Source of the DNA: Deinococcus aquatilis DSM 23025
GTDB lineage: Bacteria > Deinococcota > Deinococci > Deinococcales > Deinococcaceae
NCBI RefSeq assembly: GCF_000378445.1
Contig: NZ_KB899705.1
Span: forward strand, 1-64,000
Direction: 5' to 3'
DNA length: 64,000 nucleotides
Shown: positions 8,656 through 19,286 of the stretch, in pieces
How the letters are laid out: each line of letters opens with the position of its first letter
Numbering within the stretch: the first letter of the stretch is position 1
Translations under genes and position numbers: made by a program
Notes under the pieces: model-generated
Database searches by the model: none
The model's input: only the letters and a program-made list of their open reading frames with translations
What the model was told of the DNA's origin: nothing

Positions 8656-9933
8656 ATGAAGCGCCCCGTTCTTTCCCTGCTCTCTGTGGTGATGCTGCTA
8701 GGCCCGCTGGCGACAGCCCAGACCTCTGCCCCGCTCCCGGCCAACAGTGTGCCGACAGTGGAAAACACACCTCAATACAGCGGGCCGGAAGATGTGGCTC
8801 CCACCAGCCGGACATTATTGGCGTACGCCGCCCATCCCAATATTCAGCGCCGCCTCAGCCGGGTGCCTGCCGGAACTCCGACTCCACTCAGTGCCAACCT
8901 GGTGCGCGGAATCAATGCAGATACGCTGGCGCTGATCCGGGCACGCCGACTGAATCCGGTCCGGGCGGCGCGGGCTCTGGCCCTGACGCTGGCAACGGTC
9001 AGCGACGTGCAGACCATTGTGGACAGCTCTGGCCGCGCCCTGAACACCGACGCGGTGGCGGCCATCGCCGCGCAGCACCTGCAAAGTTATCTGTTTCCCC
9101 AGGATGCGGCGGCGCTGGAACGCGGCCTGCAAGAGCGGCTGGCCTCGCTGCTGCACGGAGCGAATGAGCAGGCGGTCGCAGACGTGATTGCGAACTGCGT
9201 GCTGTTGTTTGCGCGGGCCGACCATGCCGACCGTCCGGTGGCGACCCGTGCGGCAGCCAGTGCACAGGGCAAATGGCAGGCTCTGGCCGGGCAACAGGCG
9301 ATGGAAGTGAACTGGGGCTGGGTCAGCCCGATTGCCATCAGTGCGGCGACCCTGCCGCAGGTCACGCCGCCGCCTGCCTGGAATGCGCCAGCCTTCGCCG
9401 CAGACCGCGCCCAATTTGCAGCTCTGCAAACTCGTCTCACAGAGGCAGACCGCGCACTGGCGCTGTACTGGGCCGCCGGAGCCGGAAGCGTGACCCCGGC
9501 GGGCATGTGGCTGGAGCGGGCCGCCACGCTCACCAGTCGGTACGCCCTCAGTGGCCCTGAGACCGCCCGTGTGCTGGCCCTGACCGCCGTGACTGCTCAC
9601 GACGCTTTCATTGCCTGCTGGAGGGCCAAATTCCAGTATGTGGTGGCTCGCCCGCAACACTGGATGTCGGGGGCAGAGGCGGTTCAGGCAGGCTGGAAAC
9701 CGCTGATTGCCACGCCCCCTTTTCCCTCCTATCCCAGCGGCCATGCCTCCGTCAGCGGCGCATCGGCGCGGCTTCTGGCCGCCTTCTTTCCCGGCGAGGC
9801 GGCCAAACTGACCAAGGACGCGCAGGACGCCGCCTACAGCCGGGTCGTGGGCGGTATTCACTGGGCCATAGACGGTTCCGCTGGACTGGAGATGGGCGCA
9901 CGGGTCGCTGAAACGGTGTTGGCTGGGAAGTGA
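8656..9933 (+). CDS. Secreted vanadium-dependent haloperoxidase / PAP2-type phosphatase superfamily protein
   Basis: A 425-residue exported protein: the first residues MKRPVLSLLSVVMLLGPLATAQ form a Sec signal peptide. The C-terminal third carries the three phosphate/vanadate-binding motifs of the superfamily: KFQYVVARPQHW (Lys and Arg-Pro), PSYPSGHASVSG (Ser-Gly-His), and RVVGGIHWAIDG (Arg and His). The order and the long helical N-terminal part resemble bacterial vanadium chloroperoxidase-like proteins, but acid phosphatases share the same residues. Halogenating activity is therefore a possibility and not a conclusion. It is a single gene transcribed away from mnmE, with a weak GGAA before the ATG. 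Confidence 0.82.
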   Translation: MKRPVLSLLSVVMLLGPLATAQTSAPLPANSVPTVENTPQYSGPEDVAPTSRTLLAYAAHPNIQRRLSRVPAGTPTPLSANLVRGINADTLALIRARRLNPVRAARALALTLATVSDVQTIVDSSGRALNTDAVAAIAAQHLQSYLFPQDAAALERGLQERLASLLHGANEQAVADVIANCVLLFARADHADRPVATRAAASAQGKWQALAGQQAMEVNWGWVSPIAISAATLPQVTPPPAWNAPAFAADRAQFAALQTRLTEADRALALYWAAGAGSVTPAGMWLERAATLTSRYALSGPETARVLALTAVTAHDAFIACWRAKFQYVVARPQHWMSGAEAVQAGWKPLIATPPFPSYPSGHASVSGASARLLAAFFPGEAAKLTKDAQDAAYSRVVGGIHWAIDGSAGLEMGARVAETVLAGK

Positions 9934-10356
9934 GCGGGCTGGAATCACAATGAACTCTGCCGAGGAAAAGAGCTGGCAAAAGACCCCAGGATGTAATCCC
10001 CTGCCGTCCAACCACTGTCCTTGCAGAGAAGCGGCGTATTGCTGTTACGGCTTGCTGTCACGGCGAAGGCGTTGATTCTGACTCCTGTTTGTATTTGCCA
10101 TCCAGATTTGATTTCCGACCATCCGGGAAAGCGCCGCCAAGGTCGTCCATCGTCGTCAGCCCTCGCCGTGAACGGACGCCCAGAAGGACGCCACTGCTCC
10201 TGTACTTCCTGTCACTTGGCCCACTCTCACAATTTGGTATGAGGCGGTAGATCAACCCTGCTGCCGCCGCACAGCGGAAGGACCAGAGCAACAAGTCTCT
10301 GGCCCTTCTGTGTTCGCGCTTCTGTGTTCACGGCCTCCGTACCCCACGGCCACATG
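9934..10356. other. Gap between convergent genes; weak hairpin only
   Basis: No convincing gene was found in this 423-bp gap. A hairpin around 10277-10302 (GACCAGAG / CTCTGGCC, mismatched) lies beyond the stop of the DUF4258 gene and could end its transcript, but it is followed by only a short T/C stretch. A short minus-strand reading frame at 10058-10294 has no start signal and no recognisable domain. Confidence 0.5.
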
Positions 10357-11085
10357 CTAGGCGCTCCGTTTCCACTTCCCTTTGCTGCGGTGGCCTGCGC
10401 GGTTGCCGACCTGCGCGGTGCGGCTGCGAATCTGTTCGTCGTCGTAGCGCAGCATGACGGCCAGGCGGGCGCGGCTGATGATGTGATGCGGATGCTTGGG
10501 CACGAAGGCCGTCACGATGTCCAGCACGGCGTCTTCTGACCCTCCATGCCCAGAACTGCGGCCATATGGATGCTGCACCACCACATGCAGCGGCAGGGCC
10601 ACACCGCACGCCTCGAAGTAGCCGCACACCAGCCAGCGGCGGTCTTCGGGATACACGGCCCGCACGCGGCCAGCCAGCAGCACCTGCATGATGTCGTGTT
10701 CCAGAAATCCCTCGGCGCGGGCGTGGCCGATGGCATGGGCGCACACATGATAATGGCCCTCATATACGGCTTCACGCAGTCTGGCGTGGGCGCGGGCCAA
10801 CGAAAAATCATCGGTCGCCACGCCTGCCAGATCCACCTCGCGCTGAGGTTTCACGGGCTTGGCACTCAGCTGTGCGGGCCGTACCGGAACGGGTGTGGGC
10901 GCACGGCGGGCCGCTTTTTCGGCGCGGGCCAACTGAGCGCGGAGAGTCAGCAGATCGGTGCCGCCCTGCACTTCTTTGGTGGAACTGGGTGGAGCAGCAG
11001 TTCCTGTACGGTCTGTGCCCACACGGTCTGGACGCGAACGCTGGGAACGCTGGGGGCTGACGGGCCTGCTGGACTGTTTTGTCAC
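10357..11085 (-). CDS. DUF4258 domain protein with a basic, disordered N-terminal half
   Basis: A 242-residue protein in two parts. Residues 1-100 are rich in Arg, Pro, Ser, Thr and Gln and look disordered. The C-terminal half matches DUF4258: a helix ARLREAVYEGHYHVCAHAIGHA, then EHDIMQVLLAG.VRAVYPEDRRWLVCGYF and a strand ALPLHVVVQHPYG. That fold is related to small RelE/MqsR-like and 'HAxER'-type nuclease folds, but catalytic activity here is unproven. The start is GTG 11085, preceded by GGGAGGT at normal distance, one of the few clear Shine-Dalgarno sites in this region. Its neighbours are unrelated, and no antitoxin-like gene abuts it. Confidence 0.75.
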   Translation of the reverse strand: MTKQSSRPVSPQRSQRSRPDRVGTDRTGTAAPPSSTKEVQGGTDLLTLRAQLARAEKAARRAPTPVPVRPAQLSAKPVKPQREVDLAGVATDDFSLARAHARLREAVYEGHYHVCAHAIGHARAEGFLEHDIMQVLLAGRVRAVYPEDRRWLVCGYFEACGVALPLHVVVQHPYGRSSGHGGSEDAVLDIVTAFVPKHPHHIISRARLAVMLRYDDEQIRSRTAQVGNRAGHRSKGKWKRSA

Positions 11086-11395
11086 GGCGAAACCTCCCAA
11101 AGCTGTCTGTTGCCCCGGCTGCCTTCTCGGTTCTGGGGGAGATCCGGTCAATATGTCGTCCTGACCACCCTCAAAAAAGAAAAGGCCCCTCAAACACGGC
11201 TTCGTGTTCGTGGGGGAGGCAGGCGACGTACCCTATTCAGGGCATAAGGAAAGTGTAGCACGGCCCCGCCCGGCGCGGCGTGACTTGCTTGGCAGACAGG
11301 CGGGGCGCGGAATTCCTAGGCTGAGGGTGTTCACCGTGCTTCCGTTTTCCGCACTGTTCTTCGCTTCCCATACGCTGTTCGCCGGAGGAACGCCC

Positions 11396-12259
11396 ATGAT
11401 TCGCCCCATGCAGACCACCGATACGCCCGATGTGCTTGCGCTGCTGAACTGGATGGACGATGCGCCCCACCGCGAGGTCTTTGCACCCGACGCCCGCACT
11501 GCCGCCGAACTGCACCTGGAGTGCGAAGACAGCACGTGCCTGGTGGATACGGACGACGAGGGCAACGTGCTGGGCTACTGCGCGGTGTCGCCCTTCCGGG
11601 AAGGAGTGGTCATAGAAGGCCCGATCTCTGAGGGCGGGCATACGGCGGCCCTGCTGTCCCGCGCCGTGGCCCACGCCGAAGGTCTGCCGGTGTACGCCTT
11701 CTGTGCCCTGGACAATGTGCCCGTGCGCGAGGCTCTGGAAAAGGCGGGCCTGACGCCCATGCACACCACCGATTTTTATTCCGCGCCTCTGAGCCGCCTG
11801 ACGCCTGCGGCCCGCGCTCCCGACGGGCACACCATTTCGCGCCACCTGCCCCAGACCGAATACATGGCGCTGTACCGGGCCAGCGAGGATGGTTGGGCCG
11901 GGCGACTGGACTGGACACCCGACGAGTACCGCGCTCATTTTCACCGCGACGATGTGCGCCTGATCGCCCTGATGAAAGAGGGCCGCCCGGTGGGATTTGC
12001 CGAACTGGAGCTGAATACGGAAGCCACCCGCGCCGACCTGACTTATCTGGCCGTCCATCCCGCCGAGCGCGGCCAGGGGTACGGGCGCACGCTGCTGGCC
12101 CTCGCTGCCGCCGAAGCCGACACCCATCCGGCGCTGCGTACCCTGCGTGCCCGCGCCCATGACCATGCCCGCGCCGCCCGCGCCCTGTACACCCGCGCTG
12201 GCCTGAAACCCTGCCGCAGCATCGTCACCTACCTCAAGGATTCGGACGAAGAAGCCTGA
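11396..12259 (+). CDS. Double-domain GNAT-family N-acetyltransferase
   Basis: A 287-residue protein made of two GNAT folds. The N-terminal half (MIRPMQTTDTPDVLALLNW onward) is degenerate. The C-terminal half has the acetyl-CoA pyrophosphate loop VHPAERGQGYGRTLL and the closing ARALYTRAGLKPC. Double-GNAT proteins of this kind acetylate small amines or protein N-termini; the substrate is not predictable. The ATG at 11396 follows GGAGG at a good distance, and an upstream in-frame extension to 11204 has no support. It stands between the DUF4258 gene, which is divergent, and a small zinc-ribbon-like gene in the same direction. Confidence 0.88.
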   Translation: MIRPMQTTDTPDVLALLNWMDDAPHREVFAPDARTAAELHLECEDSTCLVDTDDEGNVLGYCAVSPFREGVVIEGPISEGGHTAALLSRAVAHAEGLPVYAFCALDNVPVREALEKAGLTPMHTTDFYSAPLSRLTPAARAPDGHTISRHLPQTEYMALYRASEDGWAGRLDWTPDEYRAHFHRDDVRLIALMKEGRPVGFAELELNTEATRADLTYLAVHPAERGQGYGRTLLALAAAEADTHPALRTLRARAHDHARAARALYTRAGLKPCRSIVTYLKDSDEEA

Positions 12260-12369
12260 AGTTGACGGGCCTGGTCTGGCTGGCGCTGGCTGTTGTCATG
12301 TCTGTGTTTGGCCTGCGCCGGGTCGGGCGGCACAATTCTCCGGGCGGGCAGGGGCTAGGCTCGGCCCCT

Positions 12370-12678
12370 ATGGGAAAGAAGGATCGGCACACCCCGCGCA
12401 TGGCGTTCGTGACGCTGCGTGACCTCCCCGGCACCCGCATCATGTTCTGGGTGGTGGACGAATGCCCGTATTGCGGCGAGCGCCACCTGCACCCGGCAGG
12501 CAACCTCCGCACCGCCGACCCCAGCGACCGCCTCGGAGAGGTGCCCGCCGTGTGCGATCCCACCCGTGTGTACGAACTGGCCCTGCCGCCGCGCCCCAAA
12601 AAGAAGGCAGGCAAAACCGAACGCCGTCGCGAACGCCAGGGCGGAAAACGGGACGTCATCGACGACGACAAGTGGTAA
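12370..12678 (+). CDS. Small zinc-ribbon-like hypothetical protein
   Basis: A 102-residue basic protein with a single CPYCGERH motif at about residues 34-41, a possible half-site for zinc, and a Lys/Arg-rich C-terminus (PPRPKKKAGKTERRRERQGG) that could bind nucleic acid. The family is not recognised. The ATG is 8 bases after TAGGCT (12356-12361), so a leaderless start is likely; a longer frame from 12262 would add a hydrophobic stretch and ignore this signal. Function unknown. Confidence 0.65.
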   Translation: MGKKDRHTPRMAFVTLRDLPGTRIMFWVVDECPYCGERHLHPAGNLRTADPSDRLGEVPAVCDPTRVYELALPPRPKKKAGKTERRRERQGGKRDVIDDDKW

Positions 12679-12696
12679 GGGTCCAGGGGTGAGGGG

Positions 12697-13347
12697 CTAG
12701 GGGTGAGGAGATGTGCCGCCCATGTCCATCCCGTCCATACTGCCTGCTGCTGAGGGCGCGGGCAACGCTTGCCCCCCTCTGGTCTCCAGCAGAGAGGTCA
12801 TCAGGCGGATTTCTGCGCCCTGCGTGGCGTTGATCTGGCGGGCCAGTGCCAGCACTTCCGGGCGCACCTGCCCGGACAGCACCGGTTTCACCATCGCCAC
12901 TGCCCCCTGATGGTGGCGGATCATGAGCTGCAAAAACTCCCGCTCGGCCTGTGCTGGCGTGCCCGTATCGAGGTTGTTTACCTCGGCAGGGGTTGCCATG
13001 CCCATCGCCGCTGCATGCTCGGCGCTCATGCCCGCGCCGCCCCACGGCAGGCCCCAGAGCGTCAGCCAGCCCCGCATCTGCCCGATCTGCTCCTGTTGAG
13101 AGAGCTGAATATCCAGCGCCAGAGAACGCAGAGTGCGGTCGGTGCTGCGGTCACGGATGCGGGTCGCCATGTCCACGGCCTGCGTATGGTGCTGGATCAT
13201 CTCGCGCACAAAACGGGTTTCGGTACTGGATTCGCCGGGTTTGGCAAGGCGGGGAGCCAGCAGCAACAGTGCGGCGAGCAGGGCGGCCAACACCAGCGCA
13301 GAGGCGGCCAGTACACGGGGAGAAATGGACGGCGCACGGCGAGTCAT
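12697..13347 (-). CDS. DUF305 (ferritin-like fold) membrane-anchored or exported protein
   Basis: The 216-residue product has an N-terminal hydrophobic helix (VLAASALVLAALLAALLLLA), serving as signal or anchor, followed by the DUF305 four-helix region with its duplicated His motifs: FVREMIQHHTQAVDMA near residue 50 and FLQLMIRHHQGAVAMV near residue 140. DUF305 proteins are often found with copper homeostasis genes, but no copper gene is adjacent here. The ATG is 7 bases after TATACT (13355-13360), another leaderless layout. The 18-34 bp beyond its stop contain GGGGTGAGG-type short repeats. Confidence 0.87.
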   Translation of the reverse strand: MTRRAPSISPRVLAASALVLAALLAALLLLAPRLAKPGESSTETRFVREMIQHHTQAVDMATRIRDRSTDRTLRSLALDIQLSQQEQIGQMRGWLTLWGLPWGGAGMSAEHAAAMGMATPAEVNNLDTGTPAQAEREFLQLMIRHHQGAVAMVKPVLSGQVRPEVLALARQINATQGAEIRLMTSLLETRGGQALPAPSAAGSMDGMDMGGTSPHP

Positions 13348-13428
13348 TGGCCGCAGTATAGGTTTGATGCTGGAGGATCACTGAGACGCTTTGCCCCTTG
13401 AGTGCCCTGTCCGGCTACACTGCCCCGC

Positions 13429-14283
13429 GTGAACAGGGGCCAGAATTCAGAACGAACCGGAACAAATGAGCGTATGAGGGGCGTACTGGGCGGAGCGGCC
13501 ATTGGCTGCGCGTTGGCCGTTCTCGCCGCGTATCTGGGCGAAATCCGTGCGCCCGTGCTCCTGCTGCTGCTCTGCATTCTGGTCTGTGCGGGCTTGGGTG
13601 CATTTCGTCTCCCGCGCCGCGTGCTGAAAGTGGGTGCAGGCCTGCTGGCGGCCCTGTGCGCCCTCTGCCTGCTGACGCCAGTGCTGCGTGCGCCGTTGGC
13701 GAGCCTGACCGAAAACGCTGCGCCCGCCGACCTGAACACGGTGAAGGCTGATGCGGTGGTGGTTCTGGGCGCGGGCGTGTGGTGCGGCACGGGGGCGCTG
13801 GAACCATCCAGCCTTGCCCGCCTGCTGCGGGGGCTGGAGCTGTGGCGGGCAGGCTTGGCCCCCATTCTCACTGTGTCTCAGCAATCGGGCCTGATCGGGC
13901 CACAGGAGTGCCCCAAACTCAGCGATCTGGAGCGGGCGTCCATTCGTGATCTGTACCCGAACAGCGGCCCACGGGTGCTGACCCTCACCAACGTGACCAC
14001 CACCACCGACGAGGCGGCCCGTGTACGGGAACTGGCCCGGTTGCGCGGCTGGAAAAGAATTCTGCTCGTCACCTCTCCGTCTCATTCGGCCCGCGCTGCC
14101 CGCCTGTTTCGTGCCCAACTTGCGCCGCTTGGCGTCACTGTGACCAGCGCCAACGCCCCCGAAACCCGTTTCGATACCACCCTGCCCCTGCCCTCAGATC
14201 GGCTGGCGGCCCTGCGCGTGCTGCTGTATGAGGGCCTGTCGCGGGTGAAAGCGGCGGTGGGGGGCACGCCGGAGCGGAAGTAG
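13429..14283 (+). CDS. YdcF/SanA-type DUF218 membrane protein
   Basis: A 284-residue inner-membrane protein: two or three N-terminal hydrophobic helices (LAVLAAYLGEI, VLLLLLCILVCAGLGA, LLAALCALCLL), then a DUF218 domain starting ADAVVVLGAGVWCG, with TSPSHSARAARLFRAQ and the conserved 'TTTDEAARVRELA' region. DUF218 proteins of the YdcF/ElyC/SanA group are linked to envelope integrity and vancomycin sensitivity in enterobacteria; the biochemical role is unclear. The start is assigned to GTG 13429, 7 bases after TACACT (13416-13421). An ATG at 13474 is the alternative and would shorten the N-terminus by 15 residues. Confidence 0.82.
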   Translation: MNRGQNSERTGTNERMRGVLGGAAIGCALAVLAAYLGEIRAPVLLLLLCILVCAGLGAFRLPRRVLKVGAGLLAALCALCLLTPVLRAPLASLTENAAPADLNTVKADAVVVLGAGVWCGTGALEPSSLARLLRGLELWRAGLAPILTVSQQSGLIGPQECPKLSDLERASIRDLYPNSGPRVLTLTNVTTTTDEAARVRELARLRGWKRILLVTSPSHSARAARLFRAQLAPLGVTVTSANAPETRFDTTLPLPSDRLAALRVLLYEGLSRVKAAVGGTPERK

Positions 14284-14371
14284 GACGGAGGTGGGCCAGC
14301 GTCGGCGCGGCTCCGACTGTGGTTCCTACGCCCCACTTTGTCCTCCTCACATCCCCTACACTGGCCCTCTG

Positions 14372-15784
<1,413 letters not shown>

Positions 15785-15875
15785 GGGCGGAGGGAAGCCC
15801 AACTGCTTCCAGAAGACTGTGATTTTCCTTTGCCAGAGTCGGAGTTGGTAAAGGGTCGGAGTCGGCAAGCCGCCG

Positions 15876-16682
15876 TCAGTGTCTTTCCTCCGGCTCTTCC
15901 AGAAAGAACGCGATGTCCGTCTCGTACTCGTCCGGGTTCGGGGTGTGTGGAACGCTCTTGACATAGAATTCGGCGGTCACTCCCGTAATTCTGAGTTCAC
16001 GCCGCAGCGCCTCCTCGACCAACGCCGAGTACGCGGCTCCCGTTTTGTCATAGGAACCCACGAACCGCCCGATCAAGGCCCAGCCTCCCTCGAACGTCCT
16101 GACCTCTATTCGTCCCTCACCTTTGACCGGCCCCGCGATGGGCAGGCAGACTTCCACCAGACTCCCCTCACCCTGGTCGTCGTTGTCGTGTACGAAAAAG
16201 CTTGGACCGTCCAGTGAGTAGCCTCGGGCCTTGGCGTGCATCATCAGCTCCCGCAACGCTTCGGGAATGACCTCGTAATTTGGGGGCTGAAGACGTGTGC
16301 GGATACTGAGAGTCTGGTGGGCGGGAAGCTGTTCGGTGCGGTACTTCATAGGATTCTCCTGAAGATAGGTGCGCAGGTGCAGAAGAGAGTGCTGGCGGTG
16401 CTCGATCTCAGCGCTCAGCCGTTGTTCGTGCCTGACCCATACCTCCTTGGCGTGGCCTGGATGGTCGATCAGGTTCCGAATTTCGTCCAGTGGCAGGCCC
16501 AATTCGCGCCAACGGCGGATTCGGACGGCCAGGTCGATTTGAGCGACGCTGTAGTAGCGGTAACTGGTGAGGTCATCGACATGCGCGGGGCACAGCAGAT
16601 TGATCTCGTCGTAGTACCGCAGCGTTTTTGGAGACAAACCGGTCAGGAGAGAAAATCGGGAAATGATCAGGCGACCTCGCAT
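15876..16682 (-). CDS. MerR-family regulator with GyrI-like effector-binding domain
   Basis: A 268-residue BmrR-type regulator. Residues 1-70 are a MerR winged helix ([32 protein letters not shown]). A coiled-coil dimerisation helix follows (about 80-115), then an AraC/GyrI-like effector domain (about 120-265; [40 protein letters not shown]). Such proteins usually bind cationic or aromatic drugs and switch on an efflux or stress gene by twisting a 19-bp-spaced promoter. No exporter is adjacent, so the target is unknown. A TAGCGT box (16691-16696) lies 8 bases before the ATG. The start region is divergent from murD, about 110 bp away. Confidence 0.88.
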   Translation of the reverse strand: MRGRLIISRFSLLTGLSPKTLRYYDEINLLCPAHVDDLTSYRYYSVAQIDLAVRIRRWRELGLPLDEIRNLIDHPGHAKEVWVRHEQRLSAEIEHRQHSLLHLRTYLQENPMKYRTEQLPAHQTLSIRTRLQPPNYEVIPEALRELMMHAKARGYSLDGPSFFVHDNDDQGEGSLVEVCLPIAGPVKGEGRIEVRTFEGGWALIGRFVGSYDKTGAAYSALVEEALRRELRITGVTAEFYVKSVPHTPNPDEYETDIAFFLEEPEERH

Positions 16683-16793
16683 ACACAGCTACGCTAAGCG
16701 TTCCAGCAGGAGGAAGGTCAAGAGCTGCCCCAGCACCGGACTGCTCCCGCCTCACACGCATTCCCTCCCCGATTTGCCTTATGGTAGGGCGCA

Positions 16794-18137
16794 ATGGACG
16801 GGCAGCGGGCGGGGCAAGCAGAGTTGGGGCGGATACTGATTTACGGTCTGGGGCGCAGTGGGCGCGGCGTGGCGCGGTTTTTGGCGGCAGAAGGCTTGCA
16901 GGCCGACTGGGTAGACGCCCGCCCCGGCCCCGAGGATGCGGCGTTGGTGGCCGATCTGGGCTTTGGCCCCGGCGACCTCGCGGGCGTGTATTCCACGGTG
17001 GTGGCCGCGCCTGGCGTACCCATTGACCATCCTGATCTGCTGGCCCTCGCCGCACGCGGGGCGGAAATCATTGGAGAAGTGGCATTGGCCGCTCGCCTGC
17101 GCCCACAGTTGCCCATGATCGGCATCACGGGCACGGCAGGAAAGGGCAGCACCACCGTGCTGGTGGCCCACCTTCTGCGGGCCTGTGGTCTGGCGGCGCT
17201 GGAAGGCGGCAACATAGATCCCCCGCTGCTGGACGTGGTGGACCGGGCCGAGGTCGCGGTGGTGGAACTCTCCAGTTTTCAGTTGGAGCGCGTGCCGGGG
17301 CTGCGGCTTCCGGTGGCTGTCATCACCAATCTGGGCATAGACCACCTGGATCGCCACCGCACCGAGACTGCCTATCACGCCGCCAAACTGAACATCACGG
17401 CAGGTCAAAGCGCAGACGATGTGCTGATCGTGCCCGCTGGATTACAGGTGCACACGCAGGCACAGCTTCACGCCTTCTCGCCGGATGCACTGACCCTCGC
17501 AGATGGCCGCACCCTGTTGCCCCTCACCGACCTGCCCGAAGGAGTTCATCCGGCCAACGCCGCCGCCGCGTTGCTGGCTGCCGAAGCCATGCTGCTGCAT
17601 CTGGGCCGACCCGTAGACGCTGATGTGTTGGCGGCGGCTCTGCGTTCGGCCCAGCCCGTGTCGGGACGCTTTGAAACGGTGGCCCGCATCGGCAACGTGC
17701 GCTTTATCGAAGACAGTATTGCCACGCGCACGCTGGCTGTAGAAGCTGCGCTGTTGCGGGCCGCGCCTCCGATTGCGTGGCTGGTGGGTGGGCGCGACAA
17801 GGGCGCGGATCTGGCCCCGCTGCGGGCCGCCGCACAGGGCCGGGTGGTGCGGATCATTGCCTTTGGCGAGGACGGTGAAAAGATGGCCCGCGAACTGGGC
17901 CTGCCTTTTGAACTGGTGGAGGGTGAGGGCGGCGACGAGGTGCTGCTGAACGCCGCCCGCGCTGGCTTGAGTGCCCTGCGGGAGCTGGGACAGGACACGG
18001 GCGGCACGGTCTTGCTGGCTCCCATCGGCACCAGTTTCGACTTATTCAAGGATTACAAGGCACGTGGCGAAAGCTTCAAGCAGGCGGCGCAAGTTCTAGC
18101 CGCTTCAGCCGCTCAACTCGCAGAGGCCCGCGCATGA
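16794..18137 (+). CDS. murD: UDP-N-acetylmuramoyl-L-alanine--D-glutamate ligase
   Basis: Cytoplasmic ATP-dependent ligase adding D-Glu to UDP-MurNAc-L-Ala in peptidoglycan precursor synthesis. The 447-residue product shows the N-terminal Rossmann part (ILIYGLGRSGRGVA), the Mur-ligase ATP loop GITGTAGKGSTTV (about 108), the central motif VVELSSFQLE and NLGIDHLDRH, and the C-terminal VGGRDKGADL. The ATG is 8 bases after TATGGT (16780-16785). It overlaps ftsW by 4 bp (ATGA), indicating translational coupling. The usual dcw-cluster neighbours murG and murC do not follow. Confidence 0.95.
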   Translation: MDGQRAGQAELGRILIYGLGRSGRGVARFLAAEGLQADWVDARPGPEDAALVADLGFGPGDLAGVYSTVVAAPGVPIDHPDLLALAARGAEIIGEVALAARLRPQLPMIGITGTAGKGSTTVLVAHLLRACGLAALEGGNIDPPLLDVVDRAEVAVVELSSFQLERVPGLRLPVAVITNLGIDHLDRHRTETAYHAAKLNITAGQSADDVLIVPAGLQVHTQAQLHAFSPDALTLADGRTLLPLTDLPEGVHPANAAAALLAAEAMLLHLGRPVDADVLAAALRSAQPVSGRFETVARIGNVRFIEDSIATRTLAVEAALLRAAPPIAWLVGGRDKGADLAPLRAAAQGRVVRIIAFGEDGEKMARELGLPFELVEGEGGDEVLLNAARAGLSALRELGQDTGGTVLLAPIGTSFDLFKDYKARGESFKQAAQVLAASAAQLAEARA

Positions 18138-19252
18138 GCGTTCAGCTTGTCATTGCGCAGGTCTTGCTGATGACTCTGGGGCTGATGGCGGTAGCGGCGG
18201 CCAGCCCCGAACTGATTACCGACCATGCCAGCAAAGCGGTCATCGCGTTGCTGGCGACCTTTGCGGTGGCCCGGATGCGCCCCAAAACACTGCTGAAACT
18301 GGGGCCTTGGGCGTGGGGTTTTACGCTGGTCTTGCTGCTGCTGGTGCTGTTTATAGGGGTGGGAACGCAAACCAGCCCTGGCACGCGCCGTTGGCTCGAT
18401 TTTGGCCCGCTCCGCTTTCAGCCTTCCGAGTTGGCAAAGTTGGGCCTCGTGCTGCAACTGGCGTCGTTCTTTTCTCGTCGGGGCGTCCAAAACAAACTGC
18501 TGAGCGCATCCTTCATGATCATCATTACCACTGCGCTGATCATCTTTGAACCGGATTTAGGCACCAGCGTCCTGACGTTCGGCCTCGGTATCATCTTGAT
18601 GTACGCCGCTGGCGTCAGGATTGGGAATATCAGTGGTCTGCTGCTGGCACTGGGGCTTCTCGCCATTCCTTTTTTAAACTACTACCTGGAAAAACATCCC
18701 TATATCCGCGAACGCTGGTTTGGTCATCAGTCGCGGGGAGACGACGAAACTTTGTCTGTTGGCCTGGATCAGATCGGCATGGCGCACCGTGATCTCACCT
18801 CGGGTGGGCTGTGGGGGCTGGGGCCGGACGGCCCGCGTTACTCCTACTTCGCCGCCCACACCGACATGATCGTGGCGACGGTGGGCTTCAGCAGCGGGCT
18901 GCTGGGCGTGGGGATGCTGCTGTTCGCCTACTGGCTGATCGTGTCTACGGCCCTCCAGGTATCGCAACTCGCCACCCGCATTCGCCCCATGACCCCCGAA
19001 ATTCACGGGGCCAGCATCCTGGCGACAGGCAGCATGTTTATGATTGTGGGTCAGGCCTTCGTGAATCTGGCGGTGGCCGCCGGAATTTTCCCGGTTACAG
19101 GGGTGCCGCTGCCGCTGGTCAGTTACGGTTTCAGTTCCATGCTGACCATGAGCATCGCGCTGGGCATCATCCACGCCGCCATGCGGGAAGTCCGCCGCCA
19201 CCTGCCCGCCGAAGACGCGGCGACCGATGTGCTGGCGGTGCCCGCCGACTGA
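18134..19252 (+). CDS. ftsW: FtsW/RodA-family SEDS peptidoglycan glycosyltransferase
   Basis: Integral membrane protein of 372 residues with about ten predicted helices, the lipid II polymerase of the SEDS family. Diagnostic stretches are GTRRWLDFGPLRFQPSELAK, the FEPDLGTSVL catalytic-Asp region, YFAAHTDMIVATVGFSSGLLG, and PVTGVPLPLVSYGFSSMLTM near the C-terminus. Coupling to murD through an ATGA overlap favours FtsW (division) over RodA (elongation). The assignment between the two rests on context, and no PBP partner is encoded alongside. Transcription ends shortly after, where the convergent ABM-domain gene begins. Confidence 0.92.
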   Translation: MSVQLVIAQVLLMTLGLMAVAAASPELITDHASKAVIALLATFAVARMRPKTLLKLGPWAWGFTLVLLLLVLFIGVGTQTSPGTRRWLDFGPLRFQPSELAKLGLVLQLASFFSRRGVQNKLLSASFMIIITTALIIFEPDLGTSVLTFGLGIILMYAAGVRIGNISGLLLALGLLAIPFLNYYLEKHPYIRERWFGHQSRGDDETLSVGLDQIGMAHRDLTSGGLWGLGPDGPRYSYFAAHTDMIVATVGFSSGLLGVGMLLFAYWLIVSTALQVSQLATRIRPMTPEIHGASILATGSMFMIVGQAFVNLAVAAGIFPVTGVPLPLVSYGFSSMLTMSIALGIIHAAMREVRRHLPAEDAATDVLAVPAD

Positions 19253-19286
19253 GCTGGGCCAATTCCGGGCCAGTCCTCAGAACCGG

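Noticed and set aside
10058..10294. 78-codon minus-strand reading frame between the haloperoxidase-like and DUF4258 genes
   Set aside because: No start signal of either the leaderless or the Shine-Dalgarno type, and no domain.
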